A stretch of 64,000 bases of DNA from Desmodus rotundus (Eukaryota > Chordata > Mammalia > Chiroptera > Phyllostomidae), in the NCBI RefSeq assembly GCF_022682495.2, contig NC_071392.1, forward strand, positions 73,368,097-73,432,096, in the 5' to 3' direction. Both the position numbers and the translations under genes were made by a program. Below the pieces are notes generated by a model, which saw only the letters and a list, made by a program, of their open reading frames with translations, was not told where the DNA came from and searched no databases. The first letter of the stretch is position 1; every line of letters begins with the position of its first letter. Shown here in pieces: positions 57,891 to 64,000 of the stretch.

Positions 57891-60182
57891 TGTAGCCAAC
57901 TTTATTGGTGACCCACTCCCTTGGCACTCACTACACTTATGCCCTCAGATGGCTTCACACTGAGTCACCTGCAGTCTTCAGCCAGAAAACATCCGCTGGC
58001 CCAGTGAGCATCCTCAGCCTATGTGTGGGGCAGGCAAAAAGTACCAAGAGTTAAAACTCCAGGGAATGGGTTCAACACTGTGATGAAAAAAAGTCTGAAG
58101 GACAATACCTTAGTTTCCTCTATCCTTGGGTGGAATATTTGAAGCCACCTCTATACCGGGGATCTACAACTGGACTGAGCCCCAGAAGCCCACAGCCCAG
58201 TCCTCCACTTCCTTACCAGGCCTTCCCAAGATCCCTTCATACTTAAACTATTTGCACTCAAATGCTAGTCTTAGGATTTGCCTCTGATAAAACATAGCTT
58301 ATGAAGTCTACATTACAGGGTAACTGGATAGGTTAAATAAGTTGATATAAGCATACTAATATCAAGTATTAATTTTACTATACATTGTTATCTCGATGTC
58401 TAGAACAATCCCTAAAAAAGGTATGTGACAAATGAATGCTTTGAGACTTTGAGAAATGAATTAAAAGTGGATAAAAGGACAATACGATGAGAGAAAAGGG
58501 AGATGTAAAGAATAAGGAACCATAAGGAAAAAAATATGTGGCAGCTTGACTATAACTCAAATTAAAGGATAGTAAGGGCCTGAAATGACACAAAGAACAA
58601 TCGTGTTAGGAGTATCAAGACAGACTTGAGAAGCTATTCCAGATATGAAGAAAGGAGACAAAGAGGTGTCTCTGACTGGAATTAATATGATGAATATGGA
58701 GGACAAAGAACAAAAATCAAAGGTACAAATTGTAGGAATTCCTAAGGAAGAAAACCATAAGATCTCTTTAGAAGTGGTAATAATAACCAATGAAAGAATA
58801 GGCTCGATTTTTTTTTAAAGCAGAGGAGGAAGGGAGTCTAAGTGTGAAAAGGCATTTCCACTTTCTTTATCCACCTCATAGCTCCCCACAGAAAAGCAAG
58901 CACTCATCTGTTTGAATGGAGCCTGAGATATTCTTTGGCCCACTTTATTATTGGGAGAAGGGGGCTGGATCCTGTGCCTTAAAAGAGGGGAAGCCTGCCA
59001 AAATGGTCATCTCCCATTTCCATGTAGTAGGAAACACCTGGAGCGAGGGCCTTTGGGGAAGTCTGTCACCTGTGCATAGCTGGATAGATGGGTCCTAGTA
59101 AGCACACAACTTCACTAAGCCCCATAGAAGAAGTTGTGTTTTCCAGTTTAAAGATTCCCCACTTGGGAGATGCTGAGTGATGAATCAGCTCTAAATAAAG
59201 TGATGCATCACTTTGCATAGGCTAACCTTGTTTCTTCTGTGTTTGTTCCTCATCCAAGATCTCAGGGAAGAAATTTCCAAGCCCTGAATCCCACTGAACC
59301 CCTAACAACTCACATCTAAACACTCCAGCAATTATTTTGGGAATTACAAGGATAAGGAAGTAAATAAGCTTTACAAGTAAAACAAAATATCTTAAATAGC
59401 TACGTTAAGAAAATCAAACCATACTAAGATAGTTCTACTACATTAAATGTCAGAAGACAATGTAACAAATCTAAACCATTTGGGAGCAAAAGTACAAGAC
59501 CATAGGCTTTATACCCAGATTAGCTAAGGGAACAGAAATACAGTCTCAGATATGTAAGACTATCTTTCTACTGAGAATGATTAGTAGGCAAAACAAAACA
59601 TATAGCCCAAGCGAGAGCTGAATCAAAAGGAAAGACTTAGAAATTAGGAAGTAGGAATGTGAAAGTAATGTTTGAGTCTCTTCTATTGAGTTCAATTCAT
59701 GATCAAAGGACTATGGAACTGGTTGAGATTAGCAATAGATCCACACATATGTGTCAAAGAAATGATAATGGCAATAATACACTAATTTAGAAGCAGGAAG
59801 AATTTGGGGTCATAGTAAGGTTATATAGCTGAAGCAGAGATATGAAAAAAAGTAAAAATCCAGACTTGTTTGGCTAGAGAATACAAAATGAGAGCAGTGT
59901 TGAAGTTGGAATGTGTCTGAGCAAAGATCCCACATATGAGATGGATAAGGTCAATTTGCACAACAGTAAATATGCCACTTGCGTTGGAAATGTAAGAATC
60001 ACTTTAGGGATATTAGAAAGCAAATTTGGAAAAGTGAATTTTTGGTAGATTGTGGAGGACCCTGAATGTCAATACATGAAATTTATAAATCCTTTTGTAA
60101 ATAATTCAGGGCTGTTCGAAAGTTTTGAGCATCAGAAATAGAGTACCTAAGGGGCATTAGCCTGTGCATCTATGCGAGAGAG
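57891..60182. other. No gene seen; unassigned
   Basis: Purine-rich at 58490-58860. No repeat family or exon recognised. Confidence 0.45.
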
Positions 60183-60742
60183 AGGCAGGTGCTGATGTAA
60201 AGGAAAATGGTTTATTTTCAGATGCCAGCCACCTGGAAGACTGGGAGACTCACGTCTCAAAGTTCATCTCCTGGGAAGATGAGAGACTCATATCTCAAAG
60301 CCCATCTCTTGGGAAGATGGGAGATTCATGTCTCAAAGCCCATCTCCACTTCTCAGTGGAGGCAGGGGTTTTTATAAGGAGGGAGAAGGGAACAGAACAA
60401 AGAGATCAAGGGAGGGGTTGAAAAGGTCTCTCTGTGCCGACCAGCACAGTCCACTCCCATAAGGCAAGTGATGTTCCAGTGGGCATCATCCTGGTTTAGT
60501 CATCCTGGCTTCACATCATTCCAGCTTCATGTCATCCTGGCTCCATGGCTGAAGGTCAGCAAATCTCCTGGAGCTGGGATCTTTGAAGGACTGAGCCTGT
60601 ATCTGTTGAAGGTAGCTCCTAGGATTCTTACACAAACATGCCGTTCATCTACAAGCTCCATATTGGTCAGAGCCAGAACTTACAGAAACAATGTCAAAAG
60701 AATGGTGGGGTGGTTTACAACTTCCCACCGTTCTCACTGTCA
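60183..60742 (-). mobile_element. LTR of a minus-strand endogenous retrovirus-like element (left, 3' LTR)
   Basis: The sequence from 60183 is collinear with that from 63801 ('aggcaggtgctga', 'tggtttattttcagatgcca', 'ggtttttataaggagggaga', 'gggaacagaacaaagag'). Read on the minus strand this gives TATA ('ccttataaaaa', 60369-60379), a region of 38-bp repeats, then AATAAA (60211-60216). A candidate U3 start 'tgacagtgag' lies at 60742. That is LTR architecture. The outer boundary is where similarity between the two copies stops; it lacks a canonical CA there, and no target duplication was found. U3 contains short repeats of 'catcctggct'. Family not recognised. Confidence 0.65.
60230..60343. repeat. 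Three tandem 38-bp units inside the left LTR
   Basis: The units are 60230-60267, 60268-60305 and 60306-60343. Each has a 'ctgggaagatgggagactca'-like half followed by 'tctcaaagcccat'. The right LTR has only two such units. Confidence 0.93.
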
Positions 60743-63700
60743 ATTTTTCTTTCATTTCTATGGAAGTTAGAAGGTTGTAGCCAAAACATTTAAGAAAACT
60801 AGAAAAATGCAGGATCCTGTCTAGTTTATAAGTGAAAAATAAAATTACAGACAATTCACTGAATTACAGTTTATTATTTATAACTATGTATGATAGAGTC
60901 TATTGAAACATAGTTTTTCTCCCCAAATCACCCTTATTTTTATCAAAGAGCCAAATCAAGACCAAGTTCACTAACTGAATTAAGTCCAGTTTCGATTCGG
61001 CCTGATTACTTCCATGAACACACAGGAATATCAATTGATCATATAGGCTTTCTTAAATCTACTTTGCTGGAATGTCACAAGGAATTACTAGATTGAACTT
61101 TAGCCTCTCAGGGTGGGGAAGCCAAGCCACACAGTTGCCATTAGGCTTTGCCTGAAATATCTACTCAAGTTCTTGAGGTCCCCAGAATGTCTTGAGGTTC
61201 TTCCTTGCCATCTCCCAGGAAAGCGACCCTCACTCCTCACCTGGAGAGACTGTCAGGAACCATGTGAATAAGCAAGGTACCAGGCCATTTTTCCAAGGGA
61301 CTTTTATTAGCTCCAAACTCAATCTTTATTCCTTAAAGCTCTTTGCTGACATCCACAGTCTCGGCATGTTTCTTTCAGACATGACAATTCAGTCAAAGTC
61401 TTGGTTAATAAATCCAGGATTGGACACTGGAAGAAATCAGATTCCTACTGGATCCATGCAATAAACATAGGGCCATGAAAATAATAATATTCACTCATTA
61501 AGAGTTTTCAAATTCTAGAGGGATCAAGTAGGGAAAAAATACATAAATGCTTCAATATTGTTACAATTTACCAAATTGCTCTAAGAAAACAAACAAGTTT
61601 TTAAAAATCAGCAATATTTTGAACTCACAAAAACAATAATTATTTTCAGTTCATTCAGCCCCATAATCAATTCCTGTTTATCTTAATTATGTGCCAGCAT
61701 TTCTATTAATTTGGTCATTTTTGAGAGCCATAAGAATCCCCATGTATTTCAAAGGTATGATCTGAACATTTATCCTGAAAATTTCTATTTTAGAGTAAGT
61801 TAAAGTCCTTTCCATGGATCCTTCTGAAGATGTAACATTTCTGCAAATGCAACAGAGTAAAACAATGACTACCTCCAAATGACAAAAAAATCCTTAAAGT
61901 TCCATGGTTATAGATCAGGTTACAATGCAATTGGCTAAGGAATTTGCTTGGTTTTGTACCAATATTTTAAGATCACAATCAGAATCACAAGTGAAAGTTT
62001 ATCAGACCAGGAAATCAATTAATTTGTTCCCCACTATCAATTGTATCTGGCGTTTCTGTTGGGAAATAGCAATTGGATTTGGAAAACCAAAGAGAGTCTT
62101 TGGCTTTTTTATTTGTCATTAAAATTATCACTTTGCTTTACCATTTATCTATGTGCCTTTCCTTTCCTTTTTTATGTCTCTTTTCCCCTTTTCCATTTCC
62201 CTTCTTGAGTTTCCTATTCCAAATGTCTTTCCTTCCTATAATATGTATATTTATTTCCTTTATCCTCTTGCCTTTTTTTATTTCTTAAATTCCTTGTTTT
62301 TGCTCCTTCCCTCTAAGTCATCCTTCAACTTGCACAGACCCTCTTCAACTTAACACAAACCCTCTACGACTTACAGAGACCCTCTGCAGTGAACACAATC
62401 CTTCTGCAACTTGCCCAGTCCCTTTTAGTTTGCCCTTTTAACTCACCCAGAAACAACCAACCCACCTTCAATTCTACTTCCTTCAAAACACATTAACCAT
62501 AGTTTGTACATTTTATTACCAAAATTATGTATTTTCCCAACTTAATTAGAATTTTCCATTTTTAGTGACAACTAAAAGTAACTAGCATTCTTTAGATTGA
62601 CAAATTTATAAACACATTTTATAACTTTTAGAAAGTTTTTCCCTCCCATTGGCAAATATACTCACATTTTTAAGAGGCATAACAGAGATAACATGAACTT
62701 TTTTGTAAACCCAGGCAAAAATGAATATACTTTATGTTAATAATTTTAAAAGGTATCAACCAAACAAACAACTCGCTTGGATTCCTGGTGATTTCTGTAT
62801 TCCTTGAGTGTGCTCAGACCTGGTCTGTTTCACTACAGAACAACCTGGACAACGTTATGGAGTCTGGAGAAGAGGCAGTGGGAGATACAAGGCTTGGCAC
62901 AGCTCATTCCCAGAACCACAGCTCCTGGACCTCCAGAAGGAAGATTCATAGTGTTTCAAAAACTCATTTTCTCATTTTTCCTTCTTTCTGAGTTTTACTG
63001 TCTGAGAGGGGAAGGAGATCTTCCCCTCCCTCTTTAAACCATCAATTTAAATCCTTTCTGAGTAAAATCCTTACAACGTAACAACATGAAAGTTTGCATG
63101 TTAATGATATTATTCCATTTTCCAGACCTTTGGCAAAAAAATTTGATAACAGCTGAACCTCTCTTTTCAAAACAGAAACAAAAATGAAATCTAAAGCAAA
63201 GATAAAGTTTCAAGGAGGGACTGGGGCTAGCCTTAGAATCTTATCTCACACCAACAGGTACCACAAATGACCCTGCCAAAATCCAAATGGCACGAAGCCC
63301 AAATGGCCAAGACAGAAGATTCCCAGTATATACAAAACAGCAAAGATCAAACCAAGTTCCCCCCAAAAAAGAACCAAACAAAGAACTGTAAGAAAGATAG
63401 AGGAGAGCTCTCAAACGGAAACTGACTTCCTCCCACAGAAGACCAGAGAAACAAAACTAAAAGATAATTAAAAAGCAGCAGGATTCTCATGGAAATTTCT
63501 CTGAACTATGATATTCCAAATAAAAATCACAAGTATTAAAATTGGAGTCCATCAAGTCATTTCCTTTCACCAGCAAAACATTTAAAGGCAGCTGGTTCCT
63601 TGAGAGGGAGAGTCCCCGAGATAAAGAACTGGGAAATTCCTGCAATCCCTGTATTGGGGTCAGCCTGCCACACGAAGCTGGGATCCCACACCTGGGTCCT

Positions 63701-63800
63701 CCTGGCCTTACCAGGGTCCACATGGTAGCATCTGCAGCTGCCAAAAACTGTAACTGAAAACAGGTCTGGCGGCCTGCCTCTGCAAAAACCAATACACAAA
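60743..63800 (-). mobile_element. Internal region of the LTR element, non-coding
   Basis: About 3.1 kb separates the two LTR copies. No gag, pro, pol or env frame of useful length is open on the minus strand, and I could not identify conserved pol motifs, so it is a decayed or non-autonomous element. Next to the right LTR the minus strand has an ATG shortly followed by 'accctgGTAAGG' (63706-63714 region), a good splice-donor form for a retroviral leader. Next to the left LTR a purine-rich minus-strand stretch (about 60743-60762) could be the polypurine tract. A pyrimidine-rich patch lies at about 62150-62300. Confidence 0.45.
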
Positions 63801-64000
63801 AGGCAGGTGCTGACTTAAAGAAAAGTGGTTTATTTTCAGATGCCAGCAACCTGGGAGATGGGGGACTCACCTCTCAAAGCCCATCTCCTGGGAAGATGGG
63901 AGATTCACATCTCAAAACCCATCTCTACAACACAGTGGAGGCAGAGGTTTTTATAAGGAGGGAGAGGGGAACAGAACAAAGAGGTCAAGGGAGGGGGTTG
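63801..64000 (-). mobile_element. LTR of the same element (right, 5' LTR), cut by window end
   Basis: Collinear with 60183-60420. Minus-strand AATAAA lies at 63829-63834 and TATA at 63948-63958. The U3 part lies beyond the window. Confidence 0.65.
63847..63922. repeat. Two tandem 38-bp units inside the right LTR
   Basis: Units 63847-63884 and 63885-63922 are homologous to the three units at 60230-60343. Confidence 0.93.

Noticed and set aside
60230..60343. 38-bp direct repeats considered as a CRISPR array
   Set aside because: Units are contiguous with no spacers, degenerate and inside an LTR of a mammalian genome.
63487..63870. 127-codon minus-strand frame starting in the right LTR, considered as gag
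   Set aside because: It starts inside the 38-bp repeats and spans the LTR/leader boundary; no matrix, capsid or zinc-knuckle motif is visible.
1..64000. Search for HeliBat-type helitrons and for piggyBac or hAT elements known from bats
   Set aside because: No recognisable helitron ends or hairpin, and no TTAA-flanked or 8-bp-duplicated elements were seen by eye; diverged copies could be missed.
1..64000. Search for tRNA, rRNA, snRNA genes and host exons
   Set aside because: Only SINE-embedded tRNA-like heads were found; no cloverleaf-forming tRNA, no ribosomal sequence and no confident exon.

Overview
The window is vertebrate, and almost certainly bat, nuclear DNA. Three repeat signatures point there. 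Four or five copies are present of a tRNA-derived SINE of the bat VES type: a 'tggctcagttgg'-like A box, a 'gtcagggcacatgcctgg' core and a CT-rich tail. There is an L1 whose 3' UTR is very G-rich, with several L1-derived 'half-L1' (HAL1-like) elements that carry ORF1 but no ORF2. There is also a mariner miniature element with 'ggcaaaagtaggtttacag' inverted repeats, of a kind common in bats. Ancient mammalian repeats (MIR, old L1, MaLR/ERVL-type LTRs) fill much of the rest. Species and exact clade (probably a microbat) are inferred, not shown.

No host protein-coding gene, tRNA, rRNA or CpG island could be supported. Open frames not derived from LINEs are short (192 codons at most) and match no family I recognise. 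The window is best read as intergenic DNA or the inside of a very large intron.

Layout: 1-6.6 kb is a nested stack of HAL1/L1 copies, including a young 5'-truncated L1 with a 16-bp target duplication (4.06-5.67 kb). 6.6-12 kb holds diverged L1 and MIR pieces on the minus strand. A probable endogenous-retrovirus LTR lies at 12.0-13.0 kb and a VES SINE at 14.3 kb. 15-24 kb is mostly unassigned, with MIR/L2-like scraps and a minus-strand L1 at 23.6-24.6 kb. 25.1-28.0 kb holds an LTR with a near-perfect 5-bp duplication and the most complete HAL1 copy. 28.3-31.6 kb is the most rearranged part: a MIR split by an unknown ~0.5 kb insert, an L1 with a 5' inversion (twin priming), a VES SINE, and a ~137-bp duplicated block with an 829-bp segment between 17-bp repeats. 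32.4-33.5 kb is a minus-strand old L1. 34.5-35.4 kb is an old mammalian-wide repeat. 36-40 kb and 44-50 kb are repeat-poor and could hold conserved non-coding elements. Further LTRs lie at 42.3, 50.4 and 53.2 kb, SINEs at 40.6, 43.4 and 45.6 kb, and a palindromic mariner MITE at 54.7 kb. From 60.2 kb to the right edge there is a minus-strand LTR retrotransposon with two related LTR copies, the second cut by the window end.

The only 'system' visible is retrotransposition. Autonomous L1 probably supplied the machinery that mobilised the HAL1 and VES copies. The best leads for something undescribed are the 60-64 kb LTR element with its 38-bp R-region repeats, the 30-31.6 kb duplicated block, and the unknown insert at 28.43-28.94 kb. 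All coordinates of diverged repeats are by eye and may be off by tens of bases.
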